Source: Pseudonocardia halophobica
GTDB lineage: Bacteria > Actinomycetota > Actinomycetes > Mycobacteriales > Pseudonocardiaceae
NCBI RefSeq assembly: GCF_027922425.1
Contig: NZ_BSFQ01000003.1
Span: forward strand, 186,001 to 250,000
Length of the DNA stretch: 64,000 nt
Direction: 5' to 3'
Part shown: one piece after another, positions 1-8,112 of the stretch
How positions within the stretch are numbered: the stretch's first letter is position 1
Layout of the letters: each line of letters begins with the position of its first letter
Position numbers and translations under genes: made by a program
Notes under the pieces: model-generated
Told to the model about the DNA's origin: nothing
The model's database searches: none
What the model saw: the letters and a program-made list of their open reading frames with translations, nothing else

Positions 1-1227
1 GAGGGCGGGCCCGACGCAGCGGGCGCCGAGCGCGCCCTCACGGTCACCCGGCGCACCTCCTTCATGCTCTCCGGCGCGCAGCTGGGCATCACCGTCACCG
101 GCCTGCTGGTCGGTTACGTCGCCGAGCCGCTGATCGGCGAGGGCATCGGCGAACTGCTCGGCGGCGCAGGCTGGGCCGTCGCGCTCGGCACGGTCGTCGC
201 CCTGCTGCTCTCGACCGTCGTGCAGATGGTCTTCGGCGAGCTGTTCCCGAAGAACCTCGCGATCGCCCGGCCCGAGCCCGTCGCCCGCCGGCTGGCGCTG
301 CCCACCACGATGTACCTGGCCGCGTTCGGCTGGATCGTGCGGGTGTTCGACGCCGCCTCGAACCTGCTGCTCAAGGCGTTGCGCATCGAGCCGGTGCACG
401 ACGTCGAGCACGCGGCCACGCCGCGGGACCTCGAGGCGATCATCGACGAGTCCCGCGACAGCGGCGACCTGCGCCCCGACCTGTCGACGATGCTCGACCG
501 CGTCCTCGACTTCACCGACCGGCCCGCGCGGGCGGCGATGATCCCGCGGCCGCGCGTCACGTCGGTGCAGGCCGACCTGCTGGTGCCCGAGCTCGCCGAG
601 GCCATGGCGGCGGGGCACTCCCGCTACCCGGTGCTCGACGAGACCGGCGAGGAGGTCGTCGGCGTCGTCTGCCTGCGGGACCTGCTCGCCCTCGAGGGGC
701 GCGACACCTCGGCCCTGCGGGTCGCGGAGGTCATGCGCCCGGCCGTCGTGGTCCCGGCGTCCCTGCCGCTGCCCGCGGTCGTCGCCGCGCTGCGCGAGGC
801 GGGCGACGAGTTCGCCTCCGTCGTCGACGAGTACGGCGGCCTGGCCGGCGTGATCACGCTGGAGGACATCGCCGAGGAGCTCGTCGGCGAGATCACGGAC
901 GAGCACGACCCCGCGCTCGCCGACCGCCCGGTCGGCGCGCCCGACGGCTGGGTCGTCCCCGGCACCATGCACGTCGACGAGGTCGGCCGGCTGATCGACG
1001 CCGACCTGCCCGAGGGCGACTACCAGACCGTCGGCGGCCTGGTGATCGCCGAGCTGCAGCGGCTGCCCGAGCCCGGCGACGTCGTCAGCGTGCGGCTGTC
1101 GCGCGGTGCGGACTCCGACGAGCCCGAGCGGGACCTGCGGATCGAGGTCCGCGAGGTCGCCCGCCGGGTGCCCGAGCAGGTCCGGGTGCGGGTCGTGGAG
1201 ACCGCTCCGGTGGAGGTGGAGCGATGA
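1..1227 (+). CDS. CNNM/CorC (HlyC/CorC) family membrane protein with CBS pair, 5' partial
   Basis: The reading frame is open from the first base, so the start lies upstream and the first ATG at 64 is internal. The visible part holds the end of a CNNM transmembrane domain (FGELFPKNLAIARPE is the family's E-x-x-PK region), then two CBS motifs (MIPRPRVTSVQAD; VVDEYGGLAGVITLEDI) and a C-terminal CorC_HlyC-type domain (DGWVVPGTMHVDEV... YQTVGGLV). Proteins of this family sit in the cytoplasmic membrane and are linked to Mg2+/Co2+ export or divalent cation homeostasis. The last codons overlap the next gene by 4 bp (ATGA), so the two are translationally coupled and may form a heteromeric pair. The substrate cannot be told from sequence. 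Confidence 0.9.
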   Translation, partial: EGGPDAAGAERALTVTRRTSFMLSGAQLGITVTGLLVGYVAEPLIGEGIGELLGGAGWAVALGTVVALLLSTVVQMVFGELFPKNLAIARPEPVARRLALPTTMYLAAFGWIVRVFDAASNLLLKALRIEPVHDVEHAATPRDLEAIIDESRDSGDLRPDLSTMLDRVLDFTDRPARAAMIPRPRVTSVQADLLVPELAEAMAAGHSRYPVLDETGEEVVGVVCLRDLLALEGRDTSALRVAEVMRPAVVVPASLPLPAVVAALREAGDEFASVVDEYGGLAGVITLEDIAEELVGEITDEHDPALADRPVGAPDGWVVPGTMHVDEVGRLIDADLPEGDYQTVGGLVIAELQRLPEPGDVVSVRLSRGADSDEPERDLRIEVREVARRVPEQVRVRVVETAPVEVER

Positions 1228-2210
1228 GCGCCGTGTCGATCGTCGTGTCGATCGCGCTGGTGGCCCTGTCGGCCTTCTTCGTGGCCGTCGAGTTCGCGCT
1301 GGTCGCGGCTCGGCGGTACCGGCTGGAGGAGCAGGCGGGACACAGCGCGTCGGCCCGCGCCGCGCTCCGCAGCGCGCGCGACATCTCACTGCTCCTCGCG
1401 GGCTCCCAGCTCGGCATCACCCTCTGCACGTTGGGCCTCGGTGCGGTCGCCAAACCGGCGGTCGACCACGCGCTCGAGCCCGTGTTCGTCGGGTGGGGGC
1501 TGCCCGCGGGCGCCGCGGGGATCGTGTCGTTCGTGCTGTCGCTGGTCGTGGTGACCTTCGTGCACCTCGTCGTCGGCGAGATGGCGCCGAAGTCCTGGGC
1601 GATCTCGCACCCGGAGCGCTCGGCCACGCTGCTCGCGCTGCCGATGCGGGCGTTCATGGTCGTCACCCGGCCGCTGCTGGTGGCGCTCAACGGGATGGCG
1701 AACTGGTGCCTGCACCGGGTCGGCGTCGAACCCGTCGACGAGATGGCCTCCGGCCGGAACGCCGACGACCTCCGCCAGCTCGTCGACCACTCCGCCCGGG
1801 CCGGCGCGCTCGACGAGGAGCGCCGCGACCAGCTCGTCACCACCCTCGAGCTGGACCGGGCGCCGGTGCGCTCGCTGGTCCACCCCGACCCCGCGGGTGT
1901 GACCTGCGACGACACCGTGGCCCGCATCCGCGAGGTCTCCCGGGACAGCGGGCACCTGCGGCTCGTGGTCCGGGACGGCGACCGCGTGACCGGCTTCGTG
2001 CACGTCCGGGACACCCTGGGCAGGCCGGAGACGGTGCGGGCACGCGACCTCGTGCGCGACATCCTCACCTTCCCCGCCGACACCCCGGTCCACCAGGCGC
2101 TGTCGACCATGCGGGAGAAGCGGGGGCAGCTGGCGCTGGTCACGGAGAACGGGACGCTCCTCGGCATCGTCACCATGCAGGACGTCGTCGACCGCCTCCT
2201 CCCCGCCTGA
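1224..2210 (+). CDS. CNNM/CorC family membrane protein, second of a tandem pair
   Basis: 328 aa. An N-terminal membrane segment (VSIVVSIALVALSAFFVAVE) is followed by a CNNM domain with the VVGEMAPKSWAISHPE motif. A degenerate CBS region (RAPVRSLVHPDPAGVTCDD) and a complete second CBS-type motif (LALVTENGTLLGIVTMQDVV) follow. It lacks the C-terminal CorC_HlyC domain carried by its neighbour. Its ATG overlaps the stop of the upstream paralogue. Tandem pairs of a long and a short CNNM protein are common in actinobacteria; the role in cation transport is a family inference. Confidence 0.88.
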   Translation: MSAVSIVVSIALVALSAFFVAVEFALVAARRYRLEEQAGHSASARAALRSARDISLLLAGSQLGITLCTLGLGAVAKPAVDHALEPVFVGWGLPAGAAGIVSFVLSLVVVTFVHLVVGEMAPKSWAISHPERSATLLALPMRAFMVVTRPLLVALNGMANWCLHRVGVEPVDEMASGRNADDLRQLVDHSARAGALDEERRDQLVTTLELDRAPVRSLVHPDPAGVTCDDTVARIREVSRDSGHLRLVVRDGDRVTGFVHVRDTLGRPETVRARDLVRDILTFPADTPVHQALSTMREKRGQLALVTENGTLLGIVTMQDVVDRLLPA

Positions 2211-2241
2211 CGCTTGCGCCGGCGCTCGGGCCGTCTCGGGC

Positions 2242-2307
2242 CGTGATCGCCGGCTGGGACCGTTGTCGGCCGCAGGTGGCCGTCATCGGTCCGGTTCGGT
2301 GATCACG
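2242..2307. repeat. 66-bp palindromic repeat, copy 1
   Basis: Imperfect palindrome: outer arms GTGATCG / GGTGATCAC, inner arms GGGACCG / CGGTCC, and a centre with two GGCC tetramers. It lies just after the CNNM stop codon and opens an array of four copies with roughly 90-bp spacing. Confidence 0.8.
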
Positions 2308-2331
2308 CCCCGAGGCACGGCTCCCCTCGAC

Positions 2332-2397
2332 CGTGATCGCCGGCCTGGCCCTAACACGGCCACATATGGCTGTGAACGGTCCGGCTCGGCGATCACG
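2332..2397. repeat. 66-bp palindromic repeat, copy 2
   Basis: Same length and outline as copy 1 (GTGATCG ... CACGGCCACATATGGC ... AACGGTCCGG ... CGATCACG). The left inner arm has drifted (GGCCC instead of GGACC). The conserved right half AACGGTCCGG makes the relationship clear. Confidence 0.8.
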
Positions 2398-2420
2398 CTC
2401 GCAGGCTCAGAAGGCTCCGC

Positions 2421-2486
2421 CGTGATCGCCCCCGACGACTGCTTCCGGCCATCAGCGGCCGTGAATGGTCCGGTTCACTCATCACC
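2421..2486. repeat. 66-bp palindromic repeat, copy 3 (degenerate)
   Basis: Starts GTGATCGCC and keeps CGGCC...GCGGCCGTGAA...GGTCCGG, but the right outer arm is decayed (CTCATCACC). This is the most diverged copy of the array. Confidence 0.7.
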
Positions 2487-2510
2487 CCCGGCCCGCGGCT
2501 CCACCTCGGC

Positions 2511-2576
2511 CGTGATCGTCGGTTGGGACCGCTCGCTGCCGCATACGGCCTGCAGCGATCCCATCCGGTGATCACG
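2511..2576. repeat. 66-bp palindromic repeat, copy 4
   Basis: GTGATCGTCGG ... GGGACCG ... GCATACGGCC ... CGATCCCA ... CGGTGATCACG. It ends 93 bp upstream of the AbiEi/DUF559-like gene. Confidence 0.75.
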
Positions 2577-2669
2577 CGAAGCCGAGCGCCGGCCGCGGGA
2601 CCGTGCACACCTGCAAACACCTGCTCCGATCCGGCCTGCCGACGCCCCGTCGCGCGGCATCGTCGAGCG

Positions 2670-3536
2670 ATGGATCTCGACTCCCTGCTGCGCAACCAGG
2701 CCGGAGTGCTGTCCCACGCCCAGGCGGTGGCCTGCGGGGTACCGCCGCGGACCGTGTCGCGCCGGGTCGCCGAGGGACAGTGGGTGCGCGTCCTTCCCCG
2801 GGTGTACCGCGCGGCGAGCCACCGCTACGGCGACGAGGCACGCATCCGGGCGGCCTGGCTCTGGCTGGGTGACGACGCGCTCGTCTCAGGCCCGGCGGCG
2901 GCGTACTGGCACGGCATGCTCGGTGCTGCACCGCCGATCATCCAGGTCACGGTGCCGCGCACCGAGCATCGCGGACCCCGGCCCGGCGTCAGCATCCGAC
3001 GGCGCACACTCGACGCCGCGGACCGCACCCGGATCCGTGGCGTCGGCATCACCGCGCCGCCGCTCACGGTCCTCGAGACCGCGGTCGCGCTCGACGCCGG
3101 TTCCGCGTTCCTCGACCGCGCCCTGCAACGGCACGTCCGCTTCGCCGAGGTGCACCGTGCCTACTCGTGCATGCTCGGCAGCCGCGGCTCCCGGCGCGCC
3201 GGCCGACTGTTGGCCGCCGCCGCGGACACAGCGGGATCGGACGCGGAACGTCTGCTGGTCGCGCTGCTCCGCGAGGCCGGGATCGGGGGCTGGGTGCTCG
3301 GCCACCCCTTCGGACCATGGACGATCGATCTCGCGTTCGTCGATGCCCGGGTCGCCGTCGAGTTCGACGGGTGGGCCTGGCACGTCGACCAGGTGCGGTT
3401 CGCCAACGACCGCCGCAAGGGCAACGCGCTGGTCGGCGCCGGCTGGACCCTGCTGCGCTTCACGTGGCACGACCTCACCAGGACACCCACACTCGTCGTC
3501 GGCCAGATCAGAAGGGCCGTGTCGACGGCGGCATGA
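2670..3536 (+). CDS. AbiEi-like N-terminal domain / Vsr-DUF559-like nuclease domain protein
   Basis: 288 aa from the ATG at 2670 (MDLDSLLRNQAG). The N-terminal 60 residues read as a winged-helix AbiEi antitoxin-type domain (LLRNQAGVLSHAQAVACGVP...VAEGQWVRVLPRVYRA). The C-terminal 90 residues resemble the DUF559/Vsr endonuclease fold: IDLAFVDARVAVEFDGWAWH, then RKGNALVGAGWTLLRFTWHDL. The D-x10-E-x-D pattern, the conserved W-H and the late R-F-T-W-H fit a PD-(D/E)XK-like nuclease core. Such genes are abundant in actinobacteria and are annotated as AbiEi-family, yet no toxin partner (AbiEii-type nucleotidyltransferase) is present here. The gene stands alone and is bracketed by 66-bp palindromes on both sides. 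Activity is not established; nuclease function is inferred from motifs. Confidence 0.8.
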   Translation: MDLDSLLRNQAGVLSHAQAVACGVPPRTVSRRVAEGQWVRVLPRVYRAASHRYGDEARIRAAWLWLGDDALVSGPAAAYWHGMLGAAPPIIQVTVPRTEHRGPRPGVSIRRRTLDAADRTRIRGVGITAPPLTVLETAVALDAGSAFLDRALQRHVRFAEVHRAYSCMLGSRGSRRAGRLLAAAADTAGSDAERLLVALLREAGIGGWVLGHPFGPWTIDLAFVDARVAVEFDGWAWHVDQVRFANDRRKGNALVGAGWTLLRFTWHDLTRTPTLVVGQIRRAVSTAA

Positions 3537-3542
3537 CAGCGA

Positions 3543-3607
3543 AGATCACCGATGCGGACTGCTCCGCGCCGCATCCGGCCGTCGACGGTCCCGAACGACG
3601 ATCAGTG
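3543..3607. repeat. 66-bp palindromic repeat, copy 5 (decayed ends)
   Basis: Begins 7 bp after the stop codon of the AbiEi/DUF559-like gene. It keeps the central GCATCCGGCCGTCGACGGTCC and a right arm CGACGATCA; the outer ends are eroded. Confidence 0.65.
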
Positions 3608-3632
3608 CACCGGAGCCGCGACGCCCGCACAC

Positions 3633-3698
3633 CGTGATCGTCGGACGGGACCGGACGCGGCCACATGCGGCCGGGAACGGTCTCGTCCGACGATCACG
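3633..3698. repeat. 66-bp palindromic repeat, copy 6
   Basis: A well-kept copy: GTGATCGTCGGACGGGACCG ... CGGCCACATGCGGCC ... AACGGTC ... CGACGATCACG. It lies between the end of copy 5 and the glyS stop codon, at a convergent gene junction. Confidence 0.8.
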
Positions 3699-3738
3699 CC
3701 GGAGGCCCCGACACGGAGCCGAACCGGAAGACCTCAGG

Positions 3739-5136
3739 TCAGCAGCCCACCAGGCACTGGGCCAGGTAGCCCTCGACCTGGTCGAGCGGGATGCGCTCCT
3801 GCGCCATGGTGTCCCGCTCCCGGATGGTGACGGCCTCGTCCTGGAGGGTGTCGAAGTCGACCGTGATGCAGAACGGGGTGCCGATCTCGTCCTGGCGGCG
3901 GTAGCGGCGGCCGATGGCGCCGGCGTCGTCGAACTCGACGTTCCAGTTCTTCCGCAGCCGCGCGGCCAGGTCACGTGCCTTGGGCGAGAGGTCGGCGTTG
4001 CGGGACAACGGCAGCACGGCGGCCTTGACCGGGGCGAGCCGACGGTCGAGGCGCAGCACGACGCGCTTGTCGGTACCGCCCTTGGCGTTGGGCGCCTCCT
4101 CCTCGTGGTACGCGTCGATGAGGAAGGCCATCATCGAGCGCCCCACGCCGGCGGCCGGCTCGATGACGTACGGCCGGTACCGCTCCTTCGTGTTCTGGTC
4201 GTAGAAGGAGAGGTCGACCCCCGAATGGTTCGAGTGCGTGGTGAGGTCGAAGTCCGTGCGGTTCGCGACGCCCTCGAGCTCGCCCCACTCCTGCCCGACG
4301 AACTCGAAGCGGTACTCGATGTCGACGGTGCGCTTCGAGTAGTGGGAGAGCTTCTCCTTGGGGTGCTCGTAGTGCCGCAGGTTCTCCCGCGCGATGCCGA
4401 GGTCGACGTACCAGTTCGTGCGCTCGTCGATCCAGTACTGGTGGAGCTCCTCGTCCGTGCCCGGCTCGACGAAGTACTCCATCTCCATCTGCTCGAACTC
4501 GCGCGTGCGGAAGATGAAGTTGCCCGGCGTGATCTCGTTGCGGAAGCTCTTGCCGACCTGGCCGATGCCGAACGGCGGCTTCTTGCGCGAGGTGGTCTGC
4601 ACGTTGAGGAAGTTCACGAAGATGCCCTGGGCGGTCTCCGGGCGCAGGTAGTGCAGGCCCTCCTCGGACTCCACCGGGCCGAGGTAGGTCTTGAGCATCA
4701 TGTTGAAGTCGCGCGGCTCGGTGTACTGGCCGCGGGTGCCGCAGTTGGGGCACGGGACGTCGGACAGGTCCTCCTCCGACGCCTCCTTGCCGGTGCGCTC
4801 GGTGTACTCCTCGGCCAGCTGGTCGGCGCGGAAGCGCTTGTGGCAGTGCTGGCACTCGACGAGCGGGTCGGTGAACACGCCGACGTGCCCGGAGGCGACC
4901 CACACCTGGCGCGGCAGGATCACCGACGAGTCGAGGCCCACGACGTCCTCGCGGCCGGTGACCATCGACTTCCACCACTGCCGCTTGATGTTCTCCTTGA
5001 GCTCCACGCCGAGGGGCCCGTAGTCCCACGCCGACCGGGTACCGCCGTAGATCTCACCCGACGCGAAGACGAATCCGCGGCGCTTGGCGAGCGCGACGAT
5101 GGTCTCGATCTTGGCGGAACTGGGCTTGCTGGCCAC
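3739..5136 (-). CDS. glyS: glycyl-tRNA synthetase (class II)
   Basis: 465 aa from the GTG at 5136 ([20 protein letters not shown]), preceded by a GGGAGAT-type ribosome site. It charges tRNA-Gly in the cytosol. Class II hallmarks are seen: [21 protein letters not shown] (motif 2), [12 protein letters not shown] and a C-terminal [14 protein letters not shown] motif 3 region followed by the anticodon-binding domain ([19 protein letters not shown]). A zinc-binding set (CQHCHKRF ... CPNCGTRG) is present. The length suits the alpha2-type enzyme of actinobacteria. It is the first gene of the segment syntenic with mycobacteria. Confidence 0.97.
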   Translation of the reverse strand: MASKPSSAKIETIVALAKRRGFVFASGEIYGGTRSAWDYGPLGVELKENIKRQWWKSMVTGREDVVGLDSSVILPRQVWVASGHVGVFTDPLVECQHCHKRFRADQLAEEYTERTGKEASEEDLSDVPCPNCGTRGQYTEPRDFNMMLKTYLGPVESEEGLHYLRPETAQGIFVNFLNVQTTSRKKPPFGIGQVGKSFRNEITPGNFIFRTREFEQMEMEYFVEPGTDEELHQYWIDERTNWYVDLGIARENLRHYEHPKEKLSHYSKRTVDIEYRFEFVGQEWGELEGVANRTDFDLTTHSNHSGVDLSFYDQNTKERYRPYVIEPAAGVGRSMMAFLIDAYHEEEAPNAKGGTDKRVVLRLDRRLAPVKAAVLPLSRNADLSPKARDLAARLRKNWNVEFDDAGAIGRRYRRQDEIGTPFCITVDFDTLQDEAVTIRERDTMAQERIPLDQVEGYLAQCLVGC

Positions 5137-5223
5137 GGAGGATCTCCCGGGAACGGTGTGGGGCGACCCCGCCGGATGCGGGGGCGGAGTCTCCAGGGTA
5201 TCGACCGGCACGAACGGGTTCCC

Positions 5224-5550
5224 CTAGTCCCCCGCCCGCAACGAGGCCCGCCGCTCGACGGCGCCGCCGGCGGCCCCGAGCAGCGTCTCGTACGTGGCGG
5301 GCGAGTCGGCCAGCGCTTCGGACAGCAGCGGGACGACGTGTTCGCGGACCGGGAAGGGCGACAGGGCCCGGCGGTAGGCGTCGACCCCCGTGAAGCGCAC
5401 GGTGAGCACCCAGTGCGCCGGGTCGTCGACGGCCCGGCCAGCCTCCCCACCCAGGCAGCCGGGCTGCGCGGTGAGCAGCTCCAGGGCGTGCACGAGCCGG
5501 TCGGCGAAGGCGGCCGGATCGGCAGGTGTGAAGCGGCACACGAGCAGCAC
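5224..5550 (-). CDS. antibiotic biosynthesis monooxygenase (ABM)-like small protein
   Basis: 108 aa with a GTG start (VLLVCRFTPADPAAFADRLV). The pattern of a beta strand, a helix with an HALELLTAQPG turn, and a later WVLTVRFTGVDAYRRAL strand fits the dimeric alpha/beta barrel of ABM-domain proteins, which act as cofactor-free oxygenases or as structural partners. No catalytic residue set is diagnostic, so substrate and reaction are unknown. It lies upstream of glyS on the same strand and is divergent from the ArsR/Zur operon. Confidence 0.7.
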   Translation of the reverse strand: MLLVCRFTPADPAAFADRLVHALELLTAQPGCLGGEAGRAVDDPAHWVLTVRFTGVDAYRRALSPFPVREHVVPLLSEALADSPATYETLLGAAGGAVERRASLRAGD

Positions 5551-5584
5551 GCGGCGGACCCTACCGGCCGCCTTCCCGCCTTGT

Positions 5585-5599
5585 TGAAAACGCCTATCA
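5585..5599. promoter_or_regulatory. possible zinc-regulator operator (Zur/SmtB-like box)
   Basis: TGAAAACGCCTATCA upstream of the ArsR-Zur operon resembles the TGAAAA-N3-TTTTCA pattern recalled for actinobacterial Zur boxes. The left half fits exactly and the right half matches 4 of 6. It could equally be an ArsR-family site. It sits in an AT-richer patch within otherwise GC-rich DNA. Confidence 0.35.
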
Positions 5600-5671
5600 T
5601 GGCCGATGCGGCCCGGCGAGGCTCACGACGCGACCGAGGGTGCGGCCGCCGCCCCCGGGGACTGGACGGTC

Positions 5672-6019
5672 ATGTCGATCACGCACGAGCACGAGGGCAC
5701 ACTCTGCCCGGCCGCCGAGCCCGCCCCCGTCCACCCGCCGCGCACCCTCGCCGCCGCGGGCGACCTGCTCCGCGCCCTCGCCGCGCCGGTCCGGATCGCG
5801 ATCGTGCTGCAGCTGCTCGACTCCCCGCGCTGCGTGCACGACCTGGTCGACACCCTCGGCGTCACCCAGCCCCTGATCAGCCAGCACCTGCGCGTGCTCA
5901 AGTCGGCCGGGGTGGTCGAGGGCGAGCGCAGGGGCCGCGAGGTGCTGTACTCACTGGTCGACGACCACCTCGCGCACATCGTCGTCGACGCGGTGGCGCA
6001 CGTTCAGGAGGACGCATGA
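5672..6019 (+). CDS. smtB: ArsR/SmtB-family metal-responsive repressor
   Basis: 115 aa from the ATG at 5672 (MSITHEHEGTLC). An in-frame ATG at 5606 would add 22 residues but has no better signal. The core is a winged helix-turn-helix with recognition helix DLVDTLGVTQPLISQHLRVLK and a wing EGERRGREVLYSLVDDH. The N-terminal HEHEGTLC and the C-terminal D-H-L-A-H-I-V-V-D-A-V-A-H helix supply His/Asp ligands like those of the alpha5 zinc site. It overlaps the zur start by 4 bp (ATGA). The same smtB-zur pairing next to glyS exists in mycobacteria, where SmtB senses zinc and represses the operon when zinc is low. Confidence 0.88.
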   Translation: MSITHEHEGTLCPAAEPAPVHPPRTLAAAGDLLRALAAPVRIAIVLQLLDSPRCVHDLVDTLGVTQPLISQHLRVLKSAGVVEGERRGREVLYSLVDDHLAHIVVDAVAHVQEDA

Positions 6020-6417
6020 CCACAGGCGGCACCCGGGTGCTGCGCGCGACGAAGCAGCGCGCCGCCGTCTCCGCCCTGCTCGACCGGCTCCCCGACTTCC
6101 GCTCGGCCCAGGAGATCCACGAGGAGCTGCGCCGCTCCGGCGAGGGCATCGGCCTGACGACCGTCTACCGAACCCTGCAGACCATGGCCGACGGCGGCGA
6201 GGTCGACGTCCTGCGCAACGCCGGCGGCGAGGCCGTCTACCGCCGCTGCGCGTCCGACGAGCACCACCACCACCTGGTGTGCCGGCGCTGCGGCGCGGCG
6301 GAGGAGATCGACGCCCCCGCCGTCGAGGAGTGGACGCAGCGGGTCGCGCGGGAGCACGGCTTCACCGAGATCTCGCACACCGTGGAGATCTTCGGGGTGT
6401 GCCGGTCCTGCGCCTGA
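6016..6417 (+). CDS. zur: Fur-family zinc uptake regulator (Zur/FurB)
   Basis: 133 aa. Winged-helix DNA-binding part: FRSAQEIHEELRRSGEGIGLTTVYRTLQTMADGGEV. The metal-binding part has the family's histidine cluster (DEHHHHLVCRRCG) and two CxxC pairs (CRRCG near the middle and CRSCA at the very C-terminus) that form the structural zinc site. It represses zinc uptake genes when zinc is bound. It is translationally coupled to the upstream smtB-like gene and followed by a strong palindrome at the convergent junction with the SDR gene. Confidence 0.93.
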   Translation: MTTGGTRVLRATKQRAAVSALLDRLPDFRSAQEIHEELRRSGEGIGLTTVYRTLQTMADGGEVDVLRNAGGEAVYRRCASDEHHHHLVCRRCGAAEEIDAPAVEEWTQRVAREHGFTEISHTVEIFGVCRSCA

Positions 6418-6418
6418 G

Positions 6419-6470
6419 CGCGCGACGGCGCTCCCGCTCATTCGTGGTGAGCGAGAGCGCCGTTCGCGCG
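6419..6470. repeat. GAGCG-type hairpin at convergent junction (likely bidirectional terminator)
   Basis: Arms of about 22 nt (ACGGCGCTCCCGCTCA / TGAGCGAGAGCGCCGT) enclose a 7-nt loop, with one base missing from the left arm. It lies between the zur stop and the stop of the convergent SDR gene. The arm sequence closely matches the hairpin at 49604-49648, so it is a repeat family member as well as a probable terminator. Confidence 0.75.
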
Positions 6471-6477
6471 ACGAGGG

Positions 6478-7251
6478 TCAGGACTTCGGGGGCATCCGGA
6501 TCGCGCCGTCGAGCCGGATCGTCTCGCCGTTCATGTAGTCGTTGGTGAGCACCTCGACCGCCATGGAGGCGTACTCCTCGGCCTTCCCGAGCCGGTTCGG
6601 GTAGACCACGCTCTGGCCGAGCGCGGCCTTGAAGGCCTCGGCCTTCTCGCCCTCGCCGTAGATCGGGGTGTCGATCAGGCCGGGGGCGATGGTGTTGACG
6701 CGGATGCCGTGCCGGGCCAGGTCGCGGGCCATCGGCAGGGTCAGGCCGACCACGCCGCCCTTCGACGCCGAGTACGGGGTCTGGCCGATCTGGCCGTCGA
6801 ACGCGGCCGCGGAGGCCGTGTTGAGGATCGCGCCGCGCGAGGTGCCGTCCTCGAGCGGGTCGGTCTTGGCCATCGCCGACGCCGCGAGCCGGGCGCAGTT
6901 GTAGGTGCCGGTCAGGTTGACCCGCACCACGAACTCGAAGGTCTCGAGCGGGACCGGCTCGAGGTCGCGGCCGATGATCCGGGCGGCACGGCCGAGGCCG
7001 GCGCTGTTGACCAGGATCCGCAGCGGGCCGAGCTCCGAGGCCGCCTCGACGGCCGCCTTGACCTGGGCCTCGTCGGCGACGTCGGCCTTGGCGAACACGC
7101 CCCCGATCTCGGCGGCGACCTTCTCGCCCCGGTCCTCGTTCAGGTCGAGCACGACGACCTTCGCCCCGCGCTGGGCCAGCAGCCGCGCGGTCGCCTCCCC
7201 GAGACCGGACGCACCGCCGGTGACGATGGCCGAGGCTCCCGTGATGTCCAT
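6478..7251 (-). CDS. SDR-family dehydrogenase, 3-hydroxyacyl-CoA dehydrogenase type 2-like
   Basis: 257 aa from the ATG at 7251 (MDITGASAIVTGG), with GGAGAGGAG upstream. The Rossmann motif TGGASGLG, the adenine-site D-L in VVLDLNEDRG (NAD preference), NSAG, the catalytic Ser in NTASAAAF and YSASK are all present. The overall pattern (GQTPYSASKGGVVGLTLPMARDL, IAPGLIDTP) resembles the type 2 3-hydroxyacyl-CoA dehydrogenases that act in branched-chain or fatty acid breakdown. The substrate is inferred. It stands alone on this strand. Confidence 0.88.
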   Translation of the reverse strand: MDITGASAIVTGGASGLGEATARLLAQRGAKVVVLDLNEDRGEKVAAEIGGVFAKADVADEAQVKAAVEAASELGPLRILVNSAGLGRAARIIGRDLEPVPLETFEFVVRVNLTGTYNCARLAASAMAKTDPLEDGTSRGAILNTASAAAFDGQIGQTPYSASKGGVVGLTLPMARDLARHGIRVNTIAPGLIDTPIYGEGEKAEAFKAALGQSVVYPNRLGKAEEYASMAVEVLTNDYMNGETIRLDGAIRMPPKS

Positions 7252-7445
7252 CAACGCTCTCCTCTCCGCGGCGGCGTCGGTGCCGCCGTGATGCACGTGC
7301 ATTGTCTGCCCACTCTGCTGTGCCGGGAGCGTGCTGTCGACCACATCGGCAGCCCCGGCGGAGTGGCCGGCGTCTCATATCGAGATCCACCCGGCGCCGG
7401 CACGGGGATACCGTGCGCCGACGCGACGAAGCGGGAGGCGTGCCC

Positions 7446-8063
7446 ATGACCGACGGCGGGACCCCAGGGGCATCGGGCCCGGACGCACCGAGCACGGTGC
7501 GCAGGCTCGACACACCGGAGTCCGGCGAGCTGGCCCAGCTCTCCGCGGTGTTCGAGGACCTGCAGTACGTGCTGCGCTGCTGCGAGCACCTGGTCGCGGC
7601 GCTCGCCGTGCCCCGGCCCGACCCCGTGCTGGTCGAGGCGCTGTGGACCGGCGCGCTCGTCGGGTACGTGCGCTGCTTCTCGGGCCGCACCAAGATCCTC
7701 ACCGACGGGGACGTCGAGTCCCTCGAGCTCGACGACGAGGTGGTGAAGTTCCACAAGACCTTCCCGACCCTGCGGGACCACTACGCCTCGCGGCACGTCA
7801 ACCCGCGCGAGGCCTTCACGATCGGCATCGCGCAGGCCAACGACGGGCACCCGACCGGCGTCGCCGTCGTCTCCGCGCCGCGGCCCCCGGTCGACGACAC
7901 CACGGTCCGGCTGCTCGGCCGGATCTCCTACGGCCTGTCCGGGCTGGTCGACGGCCGGATGCAGGAGGCGCAGGCGCGCGTCCTGGAGAACGCCCGGCAG
8001 ATGAGCGCGGCCCAGCTCGCCGAGCTGCCGCTGGTGCACCTGTCCGAGTCCCCCGTGGGCTGA
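7446..8063 (+). CDS. conserved hypothetical protein
   Basis: 205 aa from the ATG at 7446, after GGAGGCGTGCCC. I do not recognise a catalytic motif. After a 20-residue flexible start it is mostly helical, with a notable C-C pair (YVLRCCEHLVAAL), a segment rich in acidic residues (DGDVESLELDDEVVKFHKTF) and a C-terminal helix (VDGRMQEAQARVLENARQM). No signal peptide or membrane segment is seen. It is divergent from the SDR gene and ends at a perfect 42-nt hairpin. Confidence 0.72.
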   Translation: MTDGGTPGASGPDAPSTVRRLDTPESGELAQLSAVFEDLQYVLRCCEHLVAALAVPRPDPVLVEALWTGALVGYVRCFSGRTKILTDGDVESLELDDEVVKFHKTFPTLRDHYASRHVNPREAFTIGIAQANDGHPTGVAVVSAPRPPVDDTTVRLLGRISYGLSGLVDGRMQEAQARVLENARQMSAAQLAELPLVHLSESPVG

Positions 8064-8066
8064 CCC

Positions 8067-8108
8067 CGTGAGTGGCGATAGTCGCTATGGCGACTATCGC
8101 CACTCACG
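8067..8108. repeat. 42-nt perfect hairpin (GTGAGTGGC family), copy A
   Basis: Two perfectly complementary 19-nt arms (CGTGAGTGGCGATAGTCGC and its complement) around TATG. It lies between convergent genes, 4 bp after one stop and 4 bp before the other. It probably terminates both transcripts, although no U-tract follows. Near-identical copies lie at 16788 and 54380. Confidence 0.9.
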
Positions 8109-8112
8109 AGGG

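Noticed and set aside
2242..3698. CRISPR array, because of several repeats at about 90-bp spacing
   Set aside because: The repeats are 66 bp, palindromic and diverged from each other, spacers are short and irregular, and no cas genes are present.
2869..6417. A 1182-codon frame joining the nuclease-like gene region to zur
   Set aside because: It runs antisense to glyS, and its upstream part is a shadow; only the last 133 codons (zur) have domain and start support.
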